A DNA stretch of 64,000 bases. Origin: Amoebophrya sp. A120. Taxonomy: Eukaryota; Sar; Dinophyceae; Syndiniales; Amoebophryaceae. Below, piece after piece: positions 42,801-52,247 of the stretch; position 1 is the stretch's first letter; each line of letters starts with the position of its first letter. The DNA is taken from contig CAJINV010000016.1 of NCBI GenBank assembly GCA_905178155.1, positions 773,386 through 837,385 on the forward strand, given 5' to 3'. The notes beneath the pieces were generated by a model, which saw nothing but the letters and a program-made list of their open reading frames with translations, was not told the DNA's origin and made no database searches. Made by a program: the position numbers and the translations under genes.

Positions 42801-45631
42801 ATCCCCCCTCCCCAAATATCGAAAAGGCGTGCTGTTCAAAATTTGTGATGCTGACTTGTGGTCACAAATCGAGTCTGTCTTGCGAGAGAGCAAAGCCAGG
42901 GCCTCCGCTGCATTTCGCGGGCGATTTGTAATGCTGCTACGCTACTAGGGCAGACGTCTGCCATGCTAAGTGCTTACCCCAAGCCACCCCCTTCCGGGCT
43001 TTGTATCTGTCTGCAGTCCTCTACCGCAACACAATTCTGATTTGTGTACCCAAATCCTGCATCACAGATTTCCATTTCGATATGGGGAGGGGGCATTTTT
43101 CCTTTTGATACGATCTTGATTTGGTTTGCGACGCTGAACCACATGCTGTGCTTTCTGGCGGACAAGTATTTGTTACTTCGGGTGTCCAAACGGCCGCCGG
43201 CATATTATGAAATGTAAAAATGTCTGGGTCTGGAAGAGTGCGAGGTTTGTCATGCACGTTTTGCATGAGCCATGATGTCTGTGATGCATACCTTAGCAAT
43301 ACAGATCTTTTGAAGGCTTCTTGATGCCTATTCCGCATGACAAATGCCTTCTCAGTGTAGCAAAAATTGCATTCCCTTTGGTACTCATGCAATACAGATT
43401 TTTTTGGAATCCAAATGCAGCATCACAAGTTGCATTCTTCCAGACCCAGACATTTTTACATTTGATACATATGACGAGCAGGTGATTAAGGACGCGATTG
43501 GAATCGTGCCGTATGCGCTGCTATCAAGTGTAAAAATGTCTGGGTCTGGAAACTTGTGATGCTGAGTGGCGTCTCATGATGAGGCTACAAATGCTGGCTC
43601 AGCATGACAAGTTTCTGAGCTCCTAGGTGTTGCCTATTCTGCATGACAGACTGCGCTTCTGCATCACAGAAAAACGGAGCTCTTGGGCAACGTGCATGAC
43701 AGATTTAAGAGTCATGCCAGACAAGCCTGACAAACGTGAATTCCAGACCCAGACATTTTTACATTTGATAGCTGTTGCTGCACGTATGGGATGGGTGAAA
43801 GAGGTTTTATCGTATTGGAACTTCGTCTTTGCATAGAAGGGAGGCCTGGAGGTTGTTTTTAGCATGACGAACTCGCCTCTGCCGCAGCTATGTACGAACA
43901 GGTATTTTCATTTTTACAGTGAACAAGCACGTCGACTGCACATGCATGACTCTGCAATGCGATACTAGTTTGCACTCCATACCACGCCATTGTCGGGATT
44001 TGGATGTTGGGAAATGTGGAAGTGTTTCCCTCAGAGGAATTTATCGAGATGACGGTGCCCCAGGACGCACCGAAAGCCTTCCGACCACTGTTGACGCTGG
44101 TATAGATGCATTCACTTCTACTTGATCCGGAGTGCTACTTTGTAAGTACGCGGTTTGGAGCATGACAAACGTGCTTTGTTTTGCTAATTTCCGCATGACA
44201 AAAAACAATTCAGATCGACCGCAGTTTGGTTGCCGCCGGCGTCCCCTACTTCCTTCTCCTCTTGGCTCTCCTCTTCTTCGTCGCGATCGAAATCCTGAAG
44301 CTCTTTCTCGGGCGCGCGTTCGACGCAGTGGGGAGCTGCCTGTTCAAGTGCTGCTGCAACAATAAAGTGACGAGGAGCAGTATCGAGGAAAAAAGCTGTG
44401 TAAGTGTAACTTTGTACGCTTTGCCTTACAGGGAAAAGCTGTCATGCGCAGCTACTACGTTGAAACACGTATGAAGTAGCCTATGACGCAGATTCAGCAT
44501 GACACGTGTAATAGTTTTGCATTTTCTGCATCACAGACTTACACTCACATAGTCTTTTTCTGGCATAAGTAGCCTGAACTTCGTGGATCTGGACGCTTTA
44601 TCCCCCTCCATGGTCCACGCCGAGGACAAAACGAACTACCGCGACGCGCAGCAAGAGTGGCGGGCGCAGAAGATCTGCGCGTCTTATTTCCTGATCGATA
44701 ACGAGAAGTACGAGTTTATGCGGACCGCGGACGTCGACCTGCGCACCTTCGTGTCCCGCGGCGAGGTTTCGCGAAAGAAATCCTCCGCCCACAGCCTCCA
44801 CAGCAGTGTTAAAACGAGTGTTAAAAGCGAGGGCGAGGCGAAGCAGGGGGAGGAAGTGGTTGTTTCCGAAGGGAACATATCAAATGCAAAAATGTCTGGG
44901 TCTGGAAGATTGCCAGGTTTGTCATGCATTTTTTGCATGATGCCTGACGCCTGTAATGCATGACCTAGCACCACAGATTTTTAGAGGCCCTCCTGATGCC
45001 TAATCCGCATGAGAAATAGCCTCTACTCCGCGTAGCACAAACTGGACTCACTTTGCTGGTCATGCAATACAGTTTTTTTTGGAATCCAAAGACAGCATTA
45101 CAAGTTGCAATCTTCCAGACCCAGACATTTTTGCAATCCATAGAACAATGACGGAGACGCCACGCCGCTGAAAGTGTCCTCTGTCGGTGACTATCAAATG
45201 CAAAAATGTCTGGGTCTGGAAACTTGTGATGCAAATCTACGAATTGTGGGCGCACTGCAGTATGCATCCAAGCATGAGAAGTTATTGCGCTGCTGTGTGT
45301 TTCGTTTATCGCATGACAAACTGCGTTTTTGCATGACAGGTAAGAGGCCCTTTTCCTGCTCATGCATCACAGATGTAAGAGTCATCCCAGACAAGCACGA
45401 CAAACTTGCATTCTTCCAGACCCAGACATATTTGCTATGCATAGTGACCCGACGAGTCCCAGCAAGCAACCCGGAGCGCTGAATGTCGGCGATGAAAAGC
45501 GGACCGGCGCGGACAGGGATAATGCGGATCGGTACTCGTATGCAGATGGGGTTGAGGGTTGGGTCAAGAGCATGAGAATTTGTGTTGCATCGATCGATGT
45601 GCATATGGAGAGTTTGCGATTTGGACAGTAG
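36841..45631 (+). CDS. OSCA/TMEM63 (CSC1)-like mechanosensitive cation channel
   Basis: Multipass membrane protein of the hyperosmolality/stretch-gated calcium-permeable channel family. Exons resolved in frame: 36841-37111, 37375-37648, 37917-38059, 38471-38495, 39591-40231, 40483-40556, 40679-41612, 41793-41913, 42726-42786, 43116-43205, 43473-43521, 43776-43783 and 43863-43901 (910 codons). Further exons: about 43992-44141, 44214-44399, about 44573-44877, 45148-45191 and 45449-45631 (TAG). Family marks: a TM pair with YGVFFFFLWSLLTVF, FTVLVDQLPS opening the cytosolic domain, then RICVTKAPEPSNILWEN before the TM block, several long helices (IIVVAINFLLKMFLVKL and others), and a Cys-rich KCCCNN after the last helix. 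N- and C-terminal tails are hydrophilic. Starts at 36841 or at 36955 are both possible. Junctions near 43902-43991 and 44399/44573 do not fit simple GT-AG in phase, and there is an in-frame TAG at 44103-44105. About 1,190 aa in total. Confidence 0.88.
37112..37369. mobile_element. Introner, family B
   Basis: TATCAGAGTGCACAACTCC left. TSD CACCG at 37107-37111, CACCA at 37370-37374. Confidence 0.88.
37649..37911. mobile_element. Introner, family E
   Basis: TSD CCCTC at 37644-37648 and 37912-37916. Confidence 0.93.
38085..38500 (+). repeat. Tandem duplication of intron tail plus exon start (about 248-bp unit)
   Basis: The block 38085-38332 (intron tail, acceptor after TCTCAG at 38236, exon reading IELYFQFLRYGVFFFFLWSL) recurs from 38334 (acceptor 38470, exon 38471). 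Only the second copy leads, through the M introner, to the rest of the channel. The first exon copy runs into intron-like sequence. Confidence 0.8.
38496..39585. mobile_element. Large introner, family M (1,090 bp)
   Basis: TIRs of about 55 bp (38496-38550 and 39530-39585) starting TATGGCGATGGCAGAAACTT. TSD TTTCT at 38491-38495 and 39586-39590. Removal joins CAG TTT CTG CAC TAC, matching the duplicated intact exon upstream. The interior is GC-rich with long G runs; no convincing ORF. Confidence 0.93.
40232..40477. mobile_element. Introner, family A
   Basis: TATGCATTGCAAATATG left, AGATTTGCAGTTGATA right. TSD CGAAG at 40227-40231, CGCAG at 40478-40482. Confidence 0.9.
41613..41787. mobile_element. 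Introner, family C, short
   Basis: GAAAAGTATCGTACTCGTAC left; right end diverged. TSD TCTCA at 41608-41612 and 41788-41792. Confidence 0.9.
41914..42720 (+). mobile_element. Introner, family A (subtype a), disrupted by a 525-bp insertion
   Basis: TSD CCGCG at 41909-41913 and 42721-42725. The A body is continuous once 42131-42655 and one 15-bp repeat are removed. Confidence 0.9.
42131..42655. mobile_element. 525-bp insertion with 15-bp TSD inside introner
   Basis: TSD TTTTAGATGCAGAGA at 42116-42130 and 42656-42670. Contains a tandem TTTAGAACCAGACGGGAG pair (42305-42341) and a right end with TTTAG-rich words. No ORF of note. The long TSD suggests retroposition rather than the introner mechanism. 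Confidence 0.75.
42787..43110. mobile_element. Introner, family I
   Basis: TATTGTGAGGAAAAATCCCC left, complement right. TSD CGATC at 42782-42786 and 43111-43115. Confidence 0.93.
43206..43467 (+). mobile_element. Introner, family A (subtype a)
   Basis: TSD CATAT at 43201-43205 and 43468-43472. Close sister of the copy at 29176 without its insert. Confidence 0.93.
43522..43770. mobile_element. Introner, family A (subtype d)
   Basis: TSD GCTGC at 43517-43521, GCTGT at 43771-43775. Confidence 0.9.
44878..45142 (+). mobile_element. Introner, family A (subtype a)
   Basis: TSD GAACA at 44873-44877 and 45143-45147. Confidence 0.93.
45192..45443. mobile_element. Introner, family A
   Basis: TSD GTGAC at 45187-45191 and 45444-45448. 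Only 49 bp from the previous introner. Confidence 0.93.
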
Positions 45632-46142
45632 GTATTGCGAGATGCGATTCTGATCTCCGCGTTTTTGTCTTGCTGTGCAGTAGAAATTCTCAGTGCTGCA
45701 TGATCACAGATTCTGTGCATTGACTCGTCCTCGGAATTTGCCATGCATAATCTGAAGCACTCGTTTTATCACCATCAAGATTCGGGATTGAACCTGATGA
45801 CCGACCCAACCGTGGAAATAACATCGAGTGGACACGATGAGGCATAGACTCCGCTTCGTGGTCTCATGCAGTTTCATTACCTGTGGAAAAGGAAATCAAA
45901 TGGAACCTTCATGATATGTAAATGTAAGGCAAAAATTTGAATACCGGCGAACAAGGGCTTGTTGTAGGATTTTAGTGTCAGAATATGCTAGAACTAGTAC
46001 AAAAGTTTCTTCAAGCAGGTGTAGAATTTTTCGAAAGGAAGATTACGCGATATTTCTCAAGCATTTGCGGGTGGCCAATCGGCGAAATCTGATTTATGTA
46101 TGTTGGACAAAATGGACATCAACTTTCGGTTTCGATACCTGT
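45632..46142. other. Intergenic, channel gene to 48-bp repeat
   Basis: Nothing recognised. Confidence 0.5.
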
Positions 46143-46190
46143 AGGTACGTAAGTATCCTCCCAAGGATAACGCTTCATCTGAAAATAATT
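46143..46190. repeat. 48-bp direct repeat, copy 1
   Basis: Starts AGGTACGTAAGTATCCTCCC and ends TGAAAATAATT. It is identical over 48 bp to 47990-48037. The start looks like a splice donor (AG/GTACGTAAGT). Confidence 0.95.
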
Positions 46191-47989
46191 ACGGATGCAC
46201 CTTGGTGCATCATTTTCGAGTAAGTGACGGAAAGGACGAAACTTCTATGGAAAGGGCTAGCAGATCCCTGGTAAGCTAATGCAAGGCGGCACGACTGGAC
46301 CCGCAGTGGAGGCGGGGGTCGTGCCACGGTTTCTCTTATTTCGATCGGCTGGACCCAGTCTAGGTTGTGGTTGACTGGGGGCCGATGTAGGATTGGCACG
46401 GCAAGAGCCAGAGTTGGCGGTGCGACGACTGGGCCTGGTCCTTGTGAAAAAAGTTGCTGGTGGGTGGGCGCAACGACCTTACACTCGTCGCTTGGCTCTG
46501 GGCAATGTCGGTTTGAATCCGTTATCCTATGACCACGGGGGGTTTTTGGTTTTCGTTGGCTGCGCCGGGGCCAAGCGGGTGCTCTGCACTGGGTGTAAGG
46601 TCGTGCCCTCCTGTAACCTGGTAGGTGCTATGGACCGGGGACATTTTCACTAGGTTTTGGGGTCTTTCTCGACCCCCCTTTCGCGTAGTTTCGCGGCCTT
46701 GGACAAGGGATGGTCGCCGTTGTTGCGTCTAGGCTGTCTCTAGCATTTGGCTCGGCCCCGCATGGTATTGGTGCTGGTTGTTGGTTTGCGGGCGTACTTA
46801 CTTTCCTGCATCGTCCGGGGACGGAATCTTTCGGAGAGGAGGCTAGGGGCCCTCTCAGTCTGCCCGGGGAGAATCGTTTTTGTTGCCTCTGCCCCGGCGG
46901 TAGTGAAGGTCGGGCGCTTCGAAGCTGGGTATATGAAGCTGCTGAGTCGATTGCTTTTGCGCTGGGGGGTTGGCCGCGGCCGCGCAGACAACTTGCAGGT
47001 CTAGGTGTGGCCCACCTGGGTTCGCGAGGATTGGCGTTACGAATCAAGATCCCCTCTCCTGCGGGTCCGTTAGGGTTTCCCATGTATCCGGGCTGGCTCA
47101 ACGCGTCCACTTCATGTGGTAGGGCTTCTGAACCTCGGAGTGCAGCGGACAAGGGTAGAAGATTTTTCACGCACTGGCGGAGTCGGTTGCGCTCTGCGCC
47201 TTGGGTTCTCTGGTATAACGCTTGTAGTATTCATTCCCCGGCCAATTTGTTTGGTCTGCTCCCCGGGGGGCGGGATTTGGGTTAGAGAAGGTGGCCGCAG
47301 TTGCGGTGAAATTGTGCACGTTCGCGTCAAGGTTGGTCGTTGCCCTACTCGAAGGCCAGCACCATTATTGTACACACCCACGGGTGGAGGGTGGAGCCTA
47401 TTCATCTTGGACTTCAAGTCTTGGCGCGGTCTAGGGCCACAGGCGGCCACGCCACTTCGAAAACGCTCACGGCCGGGCTTACCGGGGATACCTCGGACGG
47501 TTTGGGGCTAGCTTTATTACGGATGCTGGCATCAAGCCCAGGGTGGTTGGGCGAGCCTTCGGCTGGGCGGTGCGCCACTAGCTCTCGTGGGGTTGCGCGG
47601 GTAGTTCCGTTCATGGGGTTGGCAGGCTGTATTCGCCACCAATTGGCTGCTGGCTGGGCCAGTCGGTTTCCTGGGCATGTGCCTCAGTTTTGCTTGATGG
47701 TTTGGGGTAATGGCCTCGGAGTCCTTTTTTTTTTTTTTCGCCTTTACTGGCCAGAGTTTCCCACCGGGCATGTCTGGCGCACCAGTTGCGGGGGATGGCT
47801 ACTTCCGGAGCGGTCTGTCTGTCGTAGCACAAGCGCCACTTCGGGGGGTGTTCGCGCTGATATCCGTAGCGCTACCGGCTCTGTCTGGGTTTTCCAATTA
47901 CGGGTCGGGCCGTAGTGAGCTGTGTAGGTGTTGGGGGCTGACTTTAGAGGGGATTGCGGGCGCTGCTACATCTATCGACTTCTTTTGCG
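46191..47989. other. 1.8-kb G/T-rich block between the 48-bp repeats
   Basis: Composition differs sharply from flanks (many GGG and TTGG words, a T run at 47727-47738). Long ORFs occur in several frames of both strands with no motif, as expected from composition alone. Contains no introner ends. Confidence 0.6.
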
Positions 47990-48037
47990 AGGTACGTAAG
48001 TATCCTCCCAAGGATAACGCTTCATCTGAAAATAATT
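47990..48037. repeat. 48-bp direct repeat, copy 2
   Basis: Identical to 46143-46190. It may mark the real leader of the signal-peptidase gene 417 bp downstream, possibly a 5'-UTR intron donor. Confidence 0.95.
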
Positions 48038-48453
48038 CAGGAAGACGAAACGCCAAGAAACTTCGCAGCGCTTGTCTCAGAACGAAAGAAAATCAATGTA
48101 GAGAAAGTGCTGCTGCGAGAAAATTGCTTCTCTTGTTGGTCTTGCTTGTTGTTCCTTGCTAATTAGCACTACAAACATACACCGGAAACTAAATTTCTTA
48201 CGATGCACCAGCGACGCACTGAAGGCTGAGAAATCTGTTTGTATCGTTTTGGAGCTGTAGGGAAAAGAATCGAGTGCGTCGCAACCTGAAAACTGAGCAC
48301 TTTGGAGCTAATTCTGGAAGTGTTTGCGGCTGCGCAGCTGTGATTTACAGATAGATGCCAGTTCTTTCGAGTTAGATTGTTATACGTACTGTTTGTTGTA
48401 AAAAGTTGTTCATATCCATCGAAAACAGAAGATCAAACAAAGCCAAAGAAAAA

Positions 48454-49843
48454 ATGCGGCCACTCTCATCTCCCCTCCGCCACTTCCGTCTGGCGTCTTT
48501 GAAAAAAGTCCTAAGTTGGTCCGCAAAAATCCTCCCACCAGCTATTCTCGTGAAGGACCAGCTCGGCTGTCTCTCGACCGTGCGGGGCCAAAGCATGGCG
48601 CCCTTGTTGAACGACAGGAATTACGGGATTGCTTCATCAACTTCTGATGCGGACCCCCGAGTCGACACGCAGGACCCCGGGCCGCTAGGAGAACAACAAC
48701 CATCCAACCCTTTTTCGAAACTGCAACATTTTCTTTCCCAAAACCTCCGGTATTTCGCCAACCACCTTTTCGACGATATTGTGCTGGTTCTTCGCCTATC
48801 AAATGCAAATATGTCTGGGTCTGGAGGAAGATGCGAACTTGTGATGCTGCATCTGGATTCTACAAAAATCTGTATTGCATGACCAGCAAGAGCAAGAGGG
48901 GTCCAGTTTGTGCTACATGGAGAGGGCATATCTCATTCGGAATAGGCATCAGGAAGCCCTCTAAAAATCTGTGATGCTCGGTTGTATTACAGGCGGAGGC
49001 GTCATGGGTCATGTAAAATTTGCATGAAAAGCCCTGCATTTTCCCAGACCCAGACATATTTGCAATTCATATCGGCTCGGACACGTGCCCGATATCCGCA
49101 CGGGCGACGTTGTCGTCGCGAAGGACCCGAGAAAATCCGGTCCCTGGGAGCGGAAAATCGTGAAGCGAGTCGTTCTTGTCGGCGGAGCGGGGGAGCACGG
49201 AGGAGGTGATAATTCTCTTCTTGGTGTTGTTGCAGACGATGAGGAAGAGCAGCACGAAGCGGCTTCGTTCGACCAGCCGAGTCTCGATGAAGGAACGGGG
49301 ACCTCCGCACGAGGACCCAGGACAACGGCAGCAGCGTCGGCCGCTGTTGCTGCATCAGCCGAAATTCCTAGAACCCTTGACCCCGAGGACGAAGGGGATG
49401 AAAGCGACCAACTGTTTCGAGGACAAGGACAGCTGCACGAACTTCACAAAGGCATCAAGAACCCACCTCGACGTCAACATGAGGCCGTCGTGAGCTCGGA
49501 AGTTGTGGAGATGCTGGTGTCCCCACCGTCGTCCTCTTTTTCCGGCGGCAGCAGAACATCAAGCGCTGTTGGTCTTGAGAGAGACAACAACTACTACTAC
49601 ACAACGACAAAATTATCGAGGGGAAAAAGTACTTCTACAGCTACGACATCAACAAAAAATATCCCTGATAACATTCCGACCGGGCGCTGTTGGCTTCTCG
49701 GCGACAACTTGGCGCTGTCCAACGATAGTAGGAAGTTCGGCCCGGTGTCAGTGTCTCTGATCGACGGGATCGTCGTTGCTGTTGTCTTCCCTTTCTGGCG
49801 CATGCGGTGGCTCGTAGACGAGGAGGGGAATTCGATAGGATAA
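48454..49843 (+). CDS. Mitochondrial inner-membrane signal peptidase (IMP1/IMP2-like)
   Basis: S26-family serine protease that trims inner-membrane and intermembrane-space proteins. Exons 48454-48796 and 49077-49843 (TAA) join in frame over one introner to give 369 aa. GQSMAPLL near residues 45-52 holds the catalytic Ser. TGDVVVA, and KIVKRVVLVGG about 20 residues later, hold the catalytic Lys. GRCWLLGDNLALSNDSRKFGPV near 318-340 is the C-terminal signature. Two low-complexity insertions make it about twice the usual 160-180 aa: residues about 58-100, and about 150-315 (acidic, Ser- and His-rich, with a Tyr/Thr run). ATG 48454 follows an A-rich leader and is the first good start; the frame upstream opens only at a TTG. 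Confidence 0.92.
48797..49071 (-). mobile_element. Introner, family A, reverse orientation
   Basis: The body is the reverse complement of subtype a. TSD TCGCC at 48792-48796, TCGGC at 49072-49076. Falls between the catalytic Ser and Lys of the peptidase. Confidence 0.92.
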
Positions 49844-51698
49844 ACGTAGGACATAAACAACTTTTTCTGCAGTGAAATGATTCTTGTGCTGATCATGCGA
49901 CCAATGTTCATCATCTCCACTTCTGAATATAGAAAAAAAGGAAGCAAAGTCGAACTGTGTCCGTATCAGGTATAGTACGTACTCCTGTTTAATAGTGTAG
50001 AGGAATTGACAATAGTGAACGCGTGATCGATCATAGCAACCTGCTGACGACAAACGACGATGAAAGCTGGACCGTGAAAATGATTTCTGTGATTAAAAAC
50101 TCAGTGTCGTCGTGTTCCACCGTGGTATCACACGAATTTCACTTGTGCAAAGCGAAAGCTCATCAACTAGATAATAGATAAACATGACAGGAGGGGGCAA
50201 CTGTTTGAAAATATGGACTGAGTCTGAGCGATGCGATGTTTAAGCTCATTGAATGTGCCGGCGCGAAGCTAGTAAGAGTAGCCCAATTTTTTAGTTTCTC
50301 GACCTGTTCATCTTGGCTTTATTCAGTAGGTTCACTGAGGTGAAAATTTTGATGGGCCCGCACAACCAGTATCGTGATGTGCAAGAAGATCTAGCTCTAG
50401 TACAGGATGCATTTTAGTAATTTTTTCCGTGCTAATATCCCAGTTGTTTGGAAGATGTGCTTTGAGGAAATTAAACCGGTTCTTCTACATACAGCGGCAT
50501 AACACGCAGCGCAACATGTATGTGCTGCTGCACGAGCGGTAGTCGCATAATGCTTTTGTTGTTCTTGACACGACAAGAAGAACCTCTTTCCATCAAAAAA
50601 CTGAAAAACAGCGACAACCTGAAACAGCGGTGTGTAGTAGTGAGGACGTTATTACTAGTCTCTAGAGAGTAATAATTGCGCTACCTGGCCTGGGATTGGA
50701 GCTTTTTTGTTGAGGCGGAAAATCAAAGTAACAAGAGTATAAACTACATCTGTTATAATTTATTCCAATCAGATTTTCACAATTATGGAGTGCTTCATTA
50801 TCGCTTTTCAAGATATTTTGCTAGCACACCCACCTTATTAGTATCGGAGACAAGAAACAAAGAGGCGACTTGTACACTTTTCTTCTATACGACAGCACCA
50901 AAATATACAGAAAGCCGACACTGAACACAGAGTGAAAGTCAAACTGCCACTTAGATAAACGGAAGCAAGAGCAATTTAAGTAGACGCAAGTAGCACGAAG
51001 AACACAAGTGTAAAACCACGTATGAAAAAAATTTCCAATACAAGGATGTTGCTTCATAGTAAAGAAGAGGAAGCATTTTTGTTGTGACCACAAATGAATA
51101 TGCCACCTAAATAATACTTGAAATTTTTCCCACTAAACCAACACTATCTAGCCTCTACTAGAGATTGCTGGCCGTAAGAAAACAACAGCATTAAGTTCGG
51201 CGATCGAGATCGACCACGTCGTGTTAGGGTAAAAAAAATCTCCAAAGGCGGCTTCATCTTTCTGGAGTAGTAGGCATAATTGAAAATCCCACTTGGAACA
51301 CAGATACACTATAAAAATTCTTGGGTTCTGTCGCCCAAAAAGTCTTTATTTTTGGGTCGCGTAAGAACCTACACGACTGGTTGTATCCTGTGATCATTCA
51401 TCATTTTCATGCACTTCTACAGTGGCACGTCCACGTGCCGAGCCGCCAACCTTTTCATAGCACCCAAAACAGGTCGTGGCTGCAAGATTCAGAATCAGAA
51501 GAGTTGACAAGAACTCTATTACGCCCACCCAAAGAACCTGTACCTTAGCAGAATATAGTCCGGCAAAATTTTTTCCAGAATAATTTTGAAATCAAAGTTC
51601 CGTTTAGATAGCATGTTCATGATTTACAGCTCTGGCAGCCAAGGAGAACTTCTTTTATGTGGGAACTACGAGAAGGACCGGCATAAGGGGAGTACTAC
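49844..51698. other. Intergenic, signal peptidase to small gene
   Basis: AT-rich. No exon recognised; one 75-codon ORF (51321-51548) has no supporting feature. Confidence 0.55.
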
Positions 51699-52247
51699 AT
51701 GCCATTCGAAATAATACACAAGTCAGTGACCCTTGACGTTGACCGGCAAACATCGAAGAAGCAAAAATGCTGTAGCCTACATCTTGATTTTTTTGCTCCG
51801 TGCTCGGGTAGTTGCACCAGTACACATATTGTGAGGAAAAATCCCCCCTCCCCATATCGAAACGGAAATTTGTGATGCTGATTTGTGACCACAAAGAAAT
51901 CAGGTTTGTCTTGCGTACAAGGCAAACGGCACCCATGTGGCGCAGTGTTAGCCCAGTCTGTCATGCGTTTTCGCCTACGCCAGACTTGTTTCTCATGCGC
52001 AGCTGCTAGCCGGATGCGTACCCAAATGGGCTTAGAGTATGCCGACAAGCTCTTGCTGCAATACAAAACTCATTTGTGTACACAAATCCAGCAACACAAA
52101 TCGGCTTTTGAGTATGGGGTGGGGGCTTTTTTCACTTTGATAACACAACCGCTCCGGTCTTCCATGCAAGCCGGGTACTGCGTACTCGCTGCCGGAGCAG
52201 AGCCATCAATGGAAATTATATTAGACGAGGCCTCTTTTACTTTTTAA
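51699..52247 (+). CDS. 75-residue Cys-containing protein, unknown
   Basis: The two exons, 51699-51826 and 52148-52247 (TAA), are separated by an I-family introner with a perfect TSD (ACACA). Removing it gives exactly 76 codons, the main evidence that this is a gene. It begins MPFEIIHKSVTLDV and has CCSLHLDFFAPC, GYCVLAAGAEPS and an acidic tail. Cysteines are spaced as in a small disulfide or metal-binding fold, but I recognise no family. An in-frame TAA lies just upstream of the ATG, so it is either complete or has an undetected upstream exon. Confidence 0.6.
51827..52142. mobile_element. Introner, family I
   Basis: TATTGTGAGGAAAAATCCCC left. TSD ACACA at 51822-51826 and 52143-52147. It marks an otherwise easily missed 75-codon gene. 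Confidence 0.9.

Noticed and set aside
46393-47915. ORFs up to 191 codons in the G/T-rich block
   Set aside because: Same reason: composition-driven, overlapping on both strands, no motif.
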